Below are positions 1-11,438 of a stretch of 64,000 nt of DNA, one piece after another. The stretch is from positions 33,746,305-33,810,304 of the forward strand of contig NC_058158.1 in NCBI RefSeq assembly GCF_020080835.1, in the 5' to 3' direction. Under the pieces are notes generated by a model, which worked only from the letters and a program-made list of their open reading frames with translations, was not told the origin of the DNA and ran no database searches. The position numbers were made by a program, and so were the translations under genes. The first letter of the stretch is position 1. Each line of letters opens with the position of its first letter. Source of the DNA: Cotesia glomerata (Eukaryota > Arthropoda > Insecta > Hymenoptera > Braconidae).

Positions 1-579
1 CGCTCTGCGTATTCTCGATAGACGGACAAAGAAAGGTAGATTATGGTGTATATAAAATATGTATACCTATGCATTGTACATTAGAGCAGGGCTGCATGCG
101 TTAAAGAGCCCCCCTGTTAAATTTAAGGGTGGGTTGAAATTTTTACCCGGATTTTGGCTTTCCAGGTGATGCTGATCTTGATAAATACGTTTGCTAGAAG
201 TGATATTAAATTATTATGTACGTGCGTTTGCACTAATTGGAGGAATTAACATACTAACTTTTATTGATTATAATCAATATAATAGCATGATGGAAAATTT
301 TGTACCAGAAGCTTCGTATTAAGAATACCATCATGTCATATAATATATATTTTCGTTAGTGATCTCATTTATTACTATAATTGGCTCGGGCACATAATTT
401 ACCTCACCCCTGCGATACACAGTTTACACAGCAAGCAGTTGACACTTTTTCTCAGTACGGCACATTAGGACCTGAAATAAAAAACTAAATACATAAGAAT
501 GGGCTTGTAAAAGAAGCGGGTATAAAATATAAATACAAACCAACAGACTAGTCTCGGCGCGTTTGCACCAATTTATCGT

Positions 580-627
580 ACTCACCGGCGGTGAGTATCT
601 CAATTAAACAATTACTGTTTAATTGAG
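580..627. repeat. Two adjacent short hairpins
   Basis: Positions 580-596 form a short palindrome built on ACTCACCG/CGGTGAGT around one G. It is followed at once by CTCAATTAAACA (599-610), a 5-base loop, and its exact complement TGTTTAATTGAG (616-627). A further 13-base inverted pair (CAATTGATGGTAA near 828-840, TTACCATCAATTG near 892-905) lies downstream. The function is unknown. Confidence 0.6.
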
Positions 628-3600
628 GGATTCCCACACCGTTATACCCGTATATTACTCGGAAGAATGGAGCAACAGCGACAGTCTTCCTCACCTACCT
701 CATCGCCGAGAAGTTTTACTGTGTGTGTGAGTGTGGGTATTTATATTGAGTGAGGTATATAAACTACACTTTAAGTATAAAACATTCTACATCACTTGAG
801 TTGTGTGCTACCCATCTGCGGGTCTTCAATTGATGGTAATCCACAGTTAACTTTATTCTCATGATGATGGAGCCCGCACTCTCTCTCTAGCTTACCATCA
901 ATTGTCTAATTTTGTCGTCAGGTATATAACTGTTGACGTAATTGATTCAATTGATATTATATTGCTTCTTAACCTGGGGGTAATAAAAAAAAATTTTATG
1001 TAAAGAAATAAATGGAGATAAATTAATTAATAAATAATAATTATTGGTTAATCTAAAATAATAATAAAATTAATTAAAGTTAAAAATAATAATCAATTTA
1101 AGGAGACACGTTCCAATAATAATAAATAGGAATAAGATGAGAATGAGACGAGTGTGACAGTAAAAATTTTGGTGGTACGATGAGAGGGTTGACGAGAGTC
1201 ACCCTTGCACAGACCACTGCGTCAGTATTTAAACGTAGGGAATACATATTATATCCAGGACTAGACGACGTCTGTTGGGGGGACATAGCAGGAGAGTAAA
1301 CGAAATAGAGATTTAGTAAAGACGAGAGAAAGAGATGAAATACAAAATATAAAAAAAAAAAAATAAAAGTGAGGGGGCGAAATCGGGGTGACCCATTGTA
1401 CTCAGGTGTGAGGCGTGTGCAGCCACGGGGACGATGAGCTCCAGGCAAAATGAGAATTATGAGAGAGAAAGAAAGAAAAGGTGGATTTGCACACGCGCCA
1501 CGAGTCGTCTCGACAAAGGGATGGAACAGATTGGAAGCCATTCATTCATTCGTTTCGTTCACTACTCTATATCTACATAGAAAGTACTCAGGCTCTCACT
1601 TTTCTTCTTTTTTATATTTTACTGAGGATTACTGAATTCGCAACAACAGAGAGTGAATGCAACAGTAGTTGGTATATATATACATATTATACGTATTCAC
1701 CCTTCATCTCTTTCTCCACAAATCTGGTGCTTGTTATCTGCGTTTGTACTTATATACCATTGTCAGAATATACATATATACCTTCATTTCTAAACACACA
1801 ATAACCTTTCATTATTCTCCACTAAATATAATAATATATTCCATAAATTATTTTAATGCCACATAATACACGGTGTATGTAATGTAAACAAAACTAAATC
1901 TCGGATTTATATAGGTATTAATAATTATAATCCAATACAAATTTAAAATATAATAACTTGAGTGATCTTATACCCATACCGTTGGTTATATTTAAGAATA
2001 AGAAGTACCAACGACAGAGAATACAGATATAAATAAAATGAGTAAGAGAAAATGTCAACAACAAAAAGCTCCAGGGATAGTAGAGTAGCATATAGAATAA
2101 TCTCAACCAAGCATAGGAAGAAAAGAAAATATAGTGCTGCTGGAAAGACGAAAGAGTATCGCCACGTGCCACGGAGCTTTCTGCTTACATTTTCCTCTCT
2201 TTCTTCCTCACGTATCACGTACATGCTTTATCATCTCCCCTGCATTACACATCCGCCTTACCCTTATACTTATATCCTCTGGTCTGCTGTGTGTTTCATA
2301 CATCTATACATAGTATTACTGTACTGCAAAAGAGAGTACTGTACTCTATATTCTTCTCTGCGAGCGTATATATGTGAGTTACCTTTACCGCTCTGCTCAC
2401 TATTTCTCTATTGTAGGATACTACATGTACTATAATATAAAAGTGTGCGCATGGGATCGTTGTAGTCACAGCTTCCCTTAGCCGCGATTGTCGCGTGACT
2501 CACCCATATGAAGATTCCTATCCATTGGCGTCGCCGGTATAGTACGGGTAATTTTTCATCTGGTATCATCAGTGTAGTCATCCAACACAGCTATTTTATT
2601 CTTCTTCCATCTCTTAACTTAAATATATACGTATATATATATATATAAAGCTTTTTTTATTTGTTTTAAATCTCCCTGTCAGTATGTGTGTCGAATATCA
2701 TTGACTCTCCAACTCAAGGAAGTTTATCTTAATAACTCAACGTCACTTCTTCTATTCAGAGCTCTCAACTTGCTCAGTAAACTAGACATAAAAAATATCT
2801 ATTAGTCAATGCGTTGTTTAAAAATAAAAATAATGAATAATTAATAAATAAAAATACCTTTATATTTAATGGTTAGTAATTATTCTTGAGTTACTCAGCA
2901 AGCTTGCAATTCTCTGGACTCTACGTCAATGTATACTTACTCTGTACATCAATTCCAGTACAGTAGTAGCTTCACTAGCTGTAGGTGAATCTTTATGTGT
3001 ATGTAGGTACATTGTAATATGTATTTGTGTCTTACAGCTTTACTCGCGAGTAGAGTTTAGCTGTAGTGATAGTTATAGACGGTGAAGAGTGGGAGATGGA
3101 TGTTAGTAGAAAAAGGAGGAGACCCAGATGAGAGTAGAGCCAGATAAGGAGAAGCGACTCCGATATAGACCCCTATATGACATCATCCCCTTCCTGAGCC
3201 AGAGCGTTCGTTTCGCTGGGTGACTTCTGTCGCCTAACTCTCCAAACATGCCCCTCTGTTCTTTACTTATAGATATGTATTGTATAGATATATCTATGTA
3301 TTGAGGGTCCAGAGTTGGACCACCACCTCCCTTTACCTTTAATCTTTATCAATCCGTCCAGCCGAGCGTCCGAAAGGAAAGAGAACGCCAAGCGGACGCC
3401 ACCGTGCATTACTCACGCCCGATAGCGTCTCCCTACGTACTATTCACTGCTGCTCAACACAACACAACATCCTTCTCTGCTTTTCTCTTATTTTATTTTA
3501 TTACTTTCTCTCAGCCATCCGGATCTTCATCTCTCGCACATCGTACTCGTTTACTTTTTTCCCATACATCCATGATACCGGATTTTTTTCCTCCTGTCGT

Positions 3601-3810
3601 CATCAGACCCTTACCAATAATCTCAACTCAAACTGGAACAAGAAAGCACTAAGTGAGACAGAAAAATAATCATTTTTATTTATGTTATTATTATTACTAA
3701 AAATTTCATGAAATATTAAAAATAAGAGTTGAGATATAGAGGAACTTACTTTTTTGTTTTGAAAGTATGGTGGAAAAATTTTATAAAACTTACTTGATAA
3801 AAATGAAAAT

Positions 3811-4600
3811 AAAGTTAGCCGAGATTTAGAAATTTTTATGATTTTTTTTTATTAAAGAATTATTACAAAAAAAATTTTTTTTCATTTGTTAAAAACTTCA
3901 AAAGCTATAAGTGCAATTTTAAAAAAATATTTTTTAGTTATGATTTAATAAATTAAGCAAAATAAAAAAATAAAAAATATCGGCTAACTTTATTATTATT
4001 TGATAAAATTATGATGAAACTATATAATCATACTGAAGTTTTTTAAAAAAATTCTAAATATGAAAATTAAAAAAAATTATTAGTTCAAATTTTTAGAAGT
4101 TTTTTTTTTGTATTGATTTTTTTTGAAAATTAAAAAAATTGACAGCTGTCAGCTAACTTCAGTATCATAACTATAAATGACACTGAAGTTGACAGACATT
4201 AAAAATTTTTTCAAAATTTTATAACAATAAAATTATTATGAAAAAAGTTTTGTAAAAAAATGATCAAATTAAAGTTATCAGTTACTTAACCATTTTTTTT
4301 TAACAAATAGATTTTTTCCAAAAAATTATTTTAAAAAAATTGCATTTTTTATTTTTTAAAATTTCCACATGTCAATTTTTTTTCTACTTTTTTTTTGCCA
4401 TAATTTATTTGTTAAAAAAATTCTTAAAATTATCAAACATCTGATAAATTAATTTTTATAAAAAAATTCTAAAAATGAAAGTTAAGAAAAAATATTAGTA
4501 AAAATTTTTAGAAGTTTTTTTTTGTAATTGATTTGTTATGAAAATTAAAAAAATTGAAAATTGTCAGCTAACTTCAGTAACGTAACTAACTTCAAATTTT
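3811..4600. repeat. Cluster of small AT-rich palindromic repeats
   Basis: Positions 3811-3992 are one copy of the ~200 bp family that starts with GTTAGCCGA and ends with CGGCTAACTT. Positions ~4140-4600 hold degenerate copies of a related family with ends like GACAGCTGTCAGCTAACTTC and GAAGTTGACAGACATT. The same two families recur in introns across the window. They look like MITE-type elements; no coding capacity is visible. Confidence 0.7.
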
Positions 4601-6234
4601 AGTGAAATAAATTGAATTCTTTGTTGAAAATTTTGACATCTAAATTCGGAATAATTAAATTGACAAATTAATTTAATTGATTGTTTAAAATTTTACACCT
4701 GAAATATAAGAAAGTGTAGACTCCATTTTACAAACCTGAATTGAGATAATTATAGGATCCGAGTGAATAGAGTAGCAACTAAAATATAGGGTCCAGAACA
4801 AATTCAACGGACGATTATTAGGGTGGGTGTACACACCTGAGTCCTTGAAAAAGGAAGCAGGTCTGACAGGTGGGTGGAGCTTCAGATAGCACAATATACC
4901 CACCAGCAAGCCACACCTACTATCGATCATTACATTTTCTTTAACTTTGTACAAGTATTTCTTAATAACTTGCGGTCAACCTTCAGTACTTTACTAAGAC
5001 GGAGCTTCTTCCCTCATTAACAAACAAAGACCGAGCAGAAAAACATTATAAAAACTACCGCTCTCTCTTATTTTTTATTCCTCGGCACTTGGATCGTAAA
5101 GCTGATGATGAGTTCTTCGAGTTGAAAAAAGGTCTGAATTATTTGATCGGTTTACTTTTTAATAAATTATTCTCGACATACAAACGCTTTTATATATATG
5201 AGATGAGATAAAATGGATGATAGTTTGAATAAATTTTTAACCAGCGCACAGATATATATACGAATAGCAAAGTACAGTCAATCGTGCATTCAAGATGTAT
5301 GAAAAAATTATTTTTACCCTGTAGTGACGCATAAAATATTCCATAGTGAATATTTTTTTACCTTACTTATTCAGGATGTTAAAATGACATCGTGGGCGAA
5401 GGAAATGATATTATCTTTTTGTCAACAACATATATAATTTTTTTATTTTTTTGCTGTAGGATAAAAAATTTAAGAGACAAATATTTTTAATAAATGTAAA
5501 ACTTTTGTCTGTAGCTAGGCTTCCAAGAGTTATCATTTCGAATGAGTGCTTCCATCGAACTTTGTTTTCGAGAAATATTTTTTACCAACTGTATTTTATC
5601 GACCGTACGTACGTAAACGTAATAAATTATCAGTTGGATGACTAATACAAAAATATTTTCGAGGTTTTTATTTAATTAATCAAACAATATTTACTATTAA
5701 AATTAATCAATTTATTTTTTGTTCTGTTATAAATACATTTTTTTTTGTTTTAAATATAAAAGTTATTTTGTATGAATATTCTTAGTAAAAAACTATTCTT
5801 AAATTTAATAAATTTCATACAATGTATATATTTATTAAAAATGTATCAATATTCAAGCATGTTTATAAATTTGTATGTCATGGAATGTTATTTATTAATG
5901 TTTATATGTCTAAAGATAATTATTTATTTTAATATAAATTTATTCGAAATAATAGTGTTAGTAAATGATAACAAATAAATTAATGAATTAAAAAATAATT
6001 TTTAAGCTCGATCATTGATGTTATTAATAAATTATTGTTCTATTTTTAATTGAATAATGATCGCTCATAATATATTGCTATAATAAAATCAGTTAAAAAA
6101 ATATTCGTAAGAAAAATTTAAGTTAGGTGCTTGTTATTTTTTTACAAAAATAGAACAATTTACAATACTATTTGATCAAATAATAAAGCTACTGCATCAA
6201 GCAATAGAAAAAAAATAATGCGATTTCCAAGTAG

Positions 6235-9200
6235 CTAGAAATTATTTTCAATATTCCTTATACTAGGTGCTGGAGTAAGACGTGGTGTACGCGGTGTACT
6301 GGTTAGCTTAGGAGTAGACAGATCTCTATTACCAGGAGTAACAGCCGGAGTATTCGGGGAGTGTTTACGCGATGGCTTGATCGGTGTTGCAGGTTTTCGT
6401 TTAACTTTACGAGGTTCAATAGTTTCCACCAAAAGTGTACTTCTGAGATCTTCCCTCTGCTCCAAATGTTCTTGAAATTGTTCATATTTATCCATGCTGT
6501 TTGTTGAGTCGCCAATATTGATGACTTTGTTTATAGCTGTGAGATTTTTTCTTGGTGACTTCCTGGGAGATTTCGCCATACTTTTATTGCTGTTGTCCGA
6601 AGAGATAAGCTTTCTCGCCACCTGAAATAAATATAGTAAATTAAATAATCAAATAGTTAATGATTTTTCAACGAGACAGAGATAAAGAAATAAATCCGAA
6701 CTTTTAATTGCCCACTATGACGTATTTTAGAACCACATACTTTGGCTGGTCGGACATTCTCGCTGTTCGACGTCATGCGAGGTTTTGTTACTCGAGTAAA
6801 AGGCGAGTGATCTGACAATTTACGCTTAATCGATGTGTTTGAGCGCAAGTTTTTGGCTGAAACTGGTGTACGACGGGATGTGCTGAGGACACCAGGTGTT
6901 CGGCGAGACACACTTAGACCAGTGCGAGGTGTTCTTCTGGAGGCACTCAATGGTGTCTTTTTCAAATTACTTTTCTCGTCTTTTGCTTTAGCCTGACATA
7001 AACCAAACGAAAACACAAGAATAAAAAAATAAACATAAACATATACAATCGTGGTCATTAATTTAAGTATGTTATTAAGTTTACTGGAAAATAGCCATTT
7101 GTAAACTCGAAAGTTTGTAAACTATAAATTTGAAGATTAGTTGATAATATGTCATTTGTAAAATTAGTCGCAAATAAAAAATGATATTAATGAAATTAGC
7201 CAAATGGAAATTTCACCAAATATTAATTGAGTCATTTATAAAATAGCGAAAAATAAAAATTTGTGGCTACGTGAATTGAGTCAATTTTTACTGTAGAAAC
7301 TTGTAAAATTAGCCGATTGTAAACTTTGTGAATTGTAAAATTGTCTCAAATCGTTTTTTGATCTGTCGATCCGTTCAAGAATTACGAGAGATTCAGAAAC
7401 TGCTAATTTTACAATTCACAAAGTTTACAATCAGTTAATTTTATAAGTTTCTACAGTAAGAATTGGCTAAATTCACGTAGCCACAGATTTTTGCTTTTCG
7501 CTATTTTATAAATGACTGAATTTATATTTGGTGAAATTTCTATTTTGCTAATTTCATTAATGTCATTTTTTATTTGTGACTAATTTTACAAATAACATTA
7601 TCAATTAATTTTTAAATTTAGAGTTAATAAACGTTCTAGTTTACGAACTGCTATTTTCCAGTAATATTAAAAACATGGTTAAATTAATGACCACGTTTGT
7701 GCATAAACATAAACATAAACAATAAGACAACACTAACATATACTAAACGACAATCTACTAATGCATTTCATAAAAAATCGACACTACAATATTATTTAAT
7801 TAAAATTAAATTACCGTTTCAACTTTTAGTTTTTCCAGTTCAACTTTCTGGTTTTCGTATTCCTGTTCTATGTACTGGTCTACTGTCAATCCATAAATCC
7901 TAAACAGTTTGCGGTGTTTTTTTTCATACTCATCTGTCATTTCCTTTAATTGATTAACAAGTTTTGGCAAGTTCTAAAAGATAATTGTATTTTTATTAGT
8001 AATATTTGTACATAGTAAAAACATTTTTTTGTAACAAAAAATTTACCTTATTACAGGCTTTGCGGATTTTTTCATCAGCAAGCAGCTGACCTCCACGATT
8101 GTGAAAACGATCTGGATCTTCAGAACGGCGTTGAATTTCTTTCATCTGACCCCACGTTTCTTCCCACTTTTCTAATAAATCAAAAATTTTTTTATTCTCT
8201 TCATAGTGGTGTCGAAGTCTTTCTAACTCGATTTCGTGAATCTTTAACATGTCTTCGGTGTAAATTTGTGAGTTGAAAAATCGGAACTCATCACGTTCTT
8301 CCTGACTCAGTTTGCAGACCTCCCACCAATGCTGAAGATCTTCGCGTAATTTAATGATAAACTTTGAAATATTTTCTAAGCGCAATTCTTGCATTCGCTT
8401 TATTTCTTTTTGTAACTAAAAATTAATTTACCATTAGATATTTACAATTTTAAAAATATATTAATAAATTTTGATTACTCACAGCATTAAGAGTAGGAAT
8501 ATCATAACCTGAATGGACGGCAAGAAATTCTCGGCATTTTTTTTCAGGAATATCCAAAAATTTCCAGAGTTTAAACAGTTCTTGACGTTTATTTTTGGCA
8601 TCTTCTTTAGCTGCCCTGAGCTGCTCTTCGATGTCACTGTGCAACTCCCGTAATTTTTTCATATTGCTTGTGGAGAAAATGAAATTTTCGTAATCAACAC
8701 AAACTAATTTTTCGAATTCATGTGTTGGTACGTGAGACATCTCGTTCATCATAGCCATAATAGCGAGCCGCGTTTCTTTGAAAGTCGTTTTATGTGCAAT
8801 TAATTCACCCTCTTGCTTAGCTAACTTTGACTCAAACTGCATCAACTCCTCCTCACTTGGTACATTTTTAACCAGACCTAAAGGTGGAACTCCCAATGCT
8901 TCACAAACCTTGGCCTCCTGACAAATTAAAAACAAATTAATTCAAATTTTTACACAACTCAACTAGTATACTTACTCTTGCTAGCAATTTATTTGCCTGA
9001 TAGATACGCTTATCTTTTATCTCCTCCAAGTGCTTTAATTTTTTCTGTAAACTTGCTGTAACTTCAATCAACCGTTCCGTAGGAGGATTATCACGATCTG
9101 ACCCATCTATATCCAGTTCCTATTAATTAGTAATTGCATAAAATCGTTACTGAAATTTTATCGACAAGAGCTTGGATGGTATCAAAAACTTACCACTTCC

Positions 9201-10361
9201 ATAGCTTTAATTTTTTTACTGATCATTTTGACCTCATGAATTATTGCACACTTTCGGATTTCAGCTTCACTTATCATATCGGCTATTAAGTCCTGTAAAA
9301 TATTTTTAATAAAATTTATTACTCAGATTTTTTTTAAATAAATTATATTAAAAATATCAGACCATCTTAGTCTTTATAAAATAAATATGTCAAAAAAATG
9401 TGCATAAAAATTTTTACATTTATTAGAAAAAATTTTGGTAATTATTTACAAGTGGGGTCAATCCCATTTTGGGCCATAACTATGTGAAAAATTAACATTT
9501 TCAATTTTTTTTTATTCTGCTTGTTTTTACGGCGCATTTATGACAAAAAATGTCGTGAAAGGAAAAAATAAAGATTTTAATAGTTTTTTTTGCCCTTAAA
9601 AGTTGGAAAAAATTTTGGCTCTCGTGTTTTTAAATAAAATTTCTATTTTTTTTATATTTATTTTTTTGAAAAGTACATTAAAAAAAAAAAAAAAAACAAT
9701 TTAAAAAAAAATTGATCAAAAAAAAATTTAACATAGGCTAACATAAATTGACCATAACGCTAAAGTTAGCCGACGTTTTTAATTTTTTGATTTTTTTTAA
9801 ATATTAAATTAGAACTAAAAAATATTTTCTTAAAATTGCACTTACAGTTTATCAAGTTTTTTACAAATGAACATTTTTTTTTTTTATTATTTTGTAAGAA
9901 TTTTTTCAACAAAAAAAAAATTCTAAAAATTTTTAAATGTCGGCCAACTTAATTTTCGTAAATTGACCCCATTTTTAAATAATTACTAAAGTTTTATTTA
10001 TTTTCCAGGCATATAAATTAAGTAATTTTTTTTTATATATGTATATATCAGTTATATCTACTGACATAAAATTTTAATATGAAAATACATCGCATACCTC
10101 CATATGATCATCTACATTTCTGCTATACTGGGATATCATGCCTTCATCATAACCACACTCATGCCAGATTTTAAACAACTCAGGTATTTTGACTTGTATT
10201 TTTTTGCATAACTTCTCCAACAGCTCCTTCCTGTCAACAAAAAAAATAAAATAATAAATAATTATTAGACATTTTATTTACAACTAAAAATAATGCGCAG
10301 CCGGTTAATGACAATGAACACAACCAAGCTCTGACGCTTACTTAATTATTAAATCACTCAT
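6235..10361 (-). CDS. feo: PRC1/Ase1/MAP65-family cytokinesis regulator (fascetto-like)
   Basis: Nine coding exons join in frame: 10342-10361, 10098-10230, 9194-9292, 8976-9119, 8483-8917, 8047-8415, 7815-7973, 6702-6992 and 6235-6621, giving about 678 aa, the usual size for the family. PRC1-type proteins cross-link antiparallel microtubules in the spindle midzone and are needed for cytokinesis. Most of the protein is predicted coiled coil rich in K/E/L (roughly residues 50-450), followed by the conserved spectrin-like part with LFKLWKFLDIPE and a basic Ser/Thr-rich tail. The tail carries three SRRTP motifs plus TPRTPRLTP, which look like CDK phosphorylation sites. The exon 8 donor (AAAA|GTTCGG) is weak, but the frame requires it. 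The start ATG at 10361 is followed by MSDLIIK and a 20-base coding exon. The gene is head to head with importin alpha. The symbol is inferred from fly nomenclature. Confidence 0.88.
7048..7697. mobile_element. 650 bp foldback element in PRC1-like intron
   Basis: The left arm (~7048-7345) begins ATCGTGGTCATTAATTTAA. The right arm (~7395-7697) ends with TTAAATTAATGACCACG, its complement. Arms of about 300 bp stay alignable along their length, for example TTGTGAATTGTAAAATT against AATTTTACAATTCACAA. A ~50 bp spacer separates them. No ORF is present, so this is a non-autonomous foldback or MITE-like insertion. The host intron runs 6993-7814, so the nascent transcript could form a very long hairpin. 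Confidence 0.8.
9441..9986. mobile_element. TTTACAAGTGGGGT-family element with nested repeat
   Basis: The element starts with ATTATTTACAAGTGGGGTC and ends with GACCCCATTTTTAAATAAT, partly inverted termini. Related copies lie at 43181-43780 and 60474-60945. A GTTAGCCGAC-family repeat (9761-9962) sits inside it. It lies in the intron between exons 2 and 3 of the PRC1-like gene and has no coding capacity. Confidence 0.65.
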
Positions 10362-11438
10362 TTTGAAGTAACTTTGAATTCACACACAGTTTAGTATCAA
10401 CTCTCAAAACTTTAATTCACTGATACTCTACACAATTATTTATTTAACATTCCTGGTGATGAAAATCACAAGAGGAATACCTGATGTAAATTCACCTGTC
10501 TTACCACGAACATCAATAACCGTTTCTCAGCGTTCTAGTCTACAGGTACAAACGTTTTTCTTTTGAATTCAACCTCTAAGTCATTTGATTGGTCAAATAT
10601 TTTTTTTGTTTTTTAACAAAATCTGGACAACTGTCACGCCAGCTTGTGGCCGCATTGAAACTAAGAGTTGTTTCTCTCTTTTGATTGGTAAGGAAGAAAT
10701 TGTTTTTGAAAAAATAAATTACCTCCAGACAAGCGAAGAAGAAGCAGCACAAACTAATTCCACAGTTGAGCAGCAGCAAAAGAGGAGTTTTTATCAAGTA
10801 GGTGCCCAAATCTTTGATATTTAGTTGATTACTGCCTCAGTGTTTCACTAACATTCACTATTACCAATAAGCGTGATACGTGATATATAGATATACTTAA
10901 GTCGTATAAAAAGTGTGGCGGTGATCCCCTGTAGGCTGATACATTCTTATGATATCGTACATATAAGAGATCTCACCGAAATTAAAAGCAAATGTAAGTA
11001 TTTTAAATAAATTCACTGAATAATACAACACTAACCAAATATATTTTTAGTAAATATATACTAGCATATTTATTTACATGTATATTACTCAATCAATTGT
11101 AAGTTTTATCATGTCAATCCGCGGCCCTTGTGGTTGCCAAAATGTCCAATTTCGTGATAGCAGTGAACATGCATTGTCACGGACTTTGTTATTTATTTTT
11201 TAATTACGTTAAAAAAAATTTTTTTTGACATTTTGTCATACGTCATATTTTAAGATGTGTTTTTTTTTTCTTAATTTATTATTTTATCAGAAGAAATAAT
11301 TATATTAAGTGTACATAACCCTTGAGTACTCAATTTTTCAATATACTACTTGATACGCGGGAGGCATGAAATTTTTTTTCTATCTTTGTTTTAATATGCT
11401 TATTTAATTAATTAATTAATTGTAATTTATTATTTCAG
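10362..11438. promoter_or_regulatory. Shared upstream region of PRC1-like and importin alpha genes
   Basis: The two start codons diverge across about 1.1 kb. A likely importin 5' UTR exon ends at 10993 (AAAGCAAAT|GTAAGT), and its intron runs to the acceptor just before the ATG at 11439. The true intergenic promoter is therefore probably a few hundred bases around 10370-10900. I see no convincing TATA box on either strand. The frames at 10576-10824 overlap on both strands and look like chance ORFs. Confidence 0.5.

Larger units (their letters stand above)
1..6234. other. Noncoding region, no supported gene
   Basis: I see no exon chain with a recognisable protein here. The longer open frames (for example 1098-1541 on the minus strand and 3404-3652 on the plus strand) are low in complexity, match no family I know and do not link by splice sites to others. 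Positions 1-3660 are mixed-composition, possibly regulatory or intronic DNA of a gene outside the window. From about 3660 onward the sequence becomes very AT-rich and repeat-derived. Positions 5640-6230 are almost pure A/T with no clear structure and probably hold the 3' flank of the PRC1-like gene. Confidence 0.6.

Noticed and set aside
1098..1541. 147-codon minus-strand ORF
   Set aside because: Low-complexity, overlaps other frames, no domain and no splice partners.
2052..2435. 127-codon plus-strand ORF with overlapping minus-strand frames
   Set aside because: No family resemblance; Tyr/Leu/Ser-rich translation is typical of chance frames in AT-rich DNA.
6303..6515. 70-codon minus-strand frame
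   Set aside because: Out-of-frame shadow of the last PRC1-like exon.
10576..10824. Overlapping ORFs on both strands between PRC1-like and importin alpha
   Set aside because: They lie in the divergent promoter region, mirror each other and show no conserved motif.
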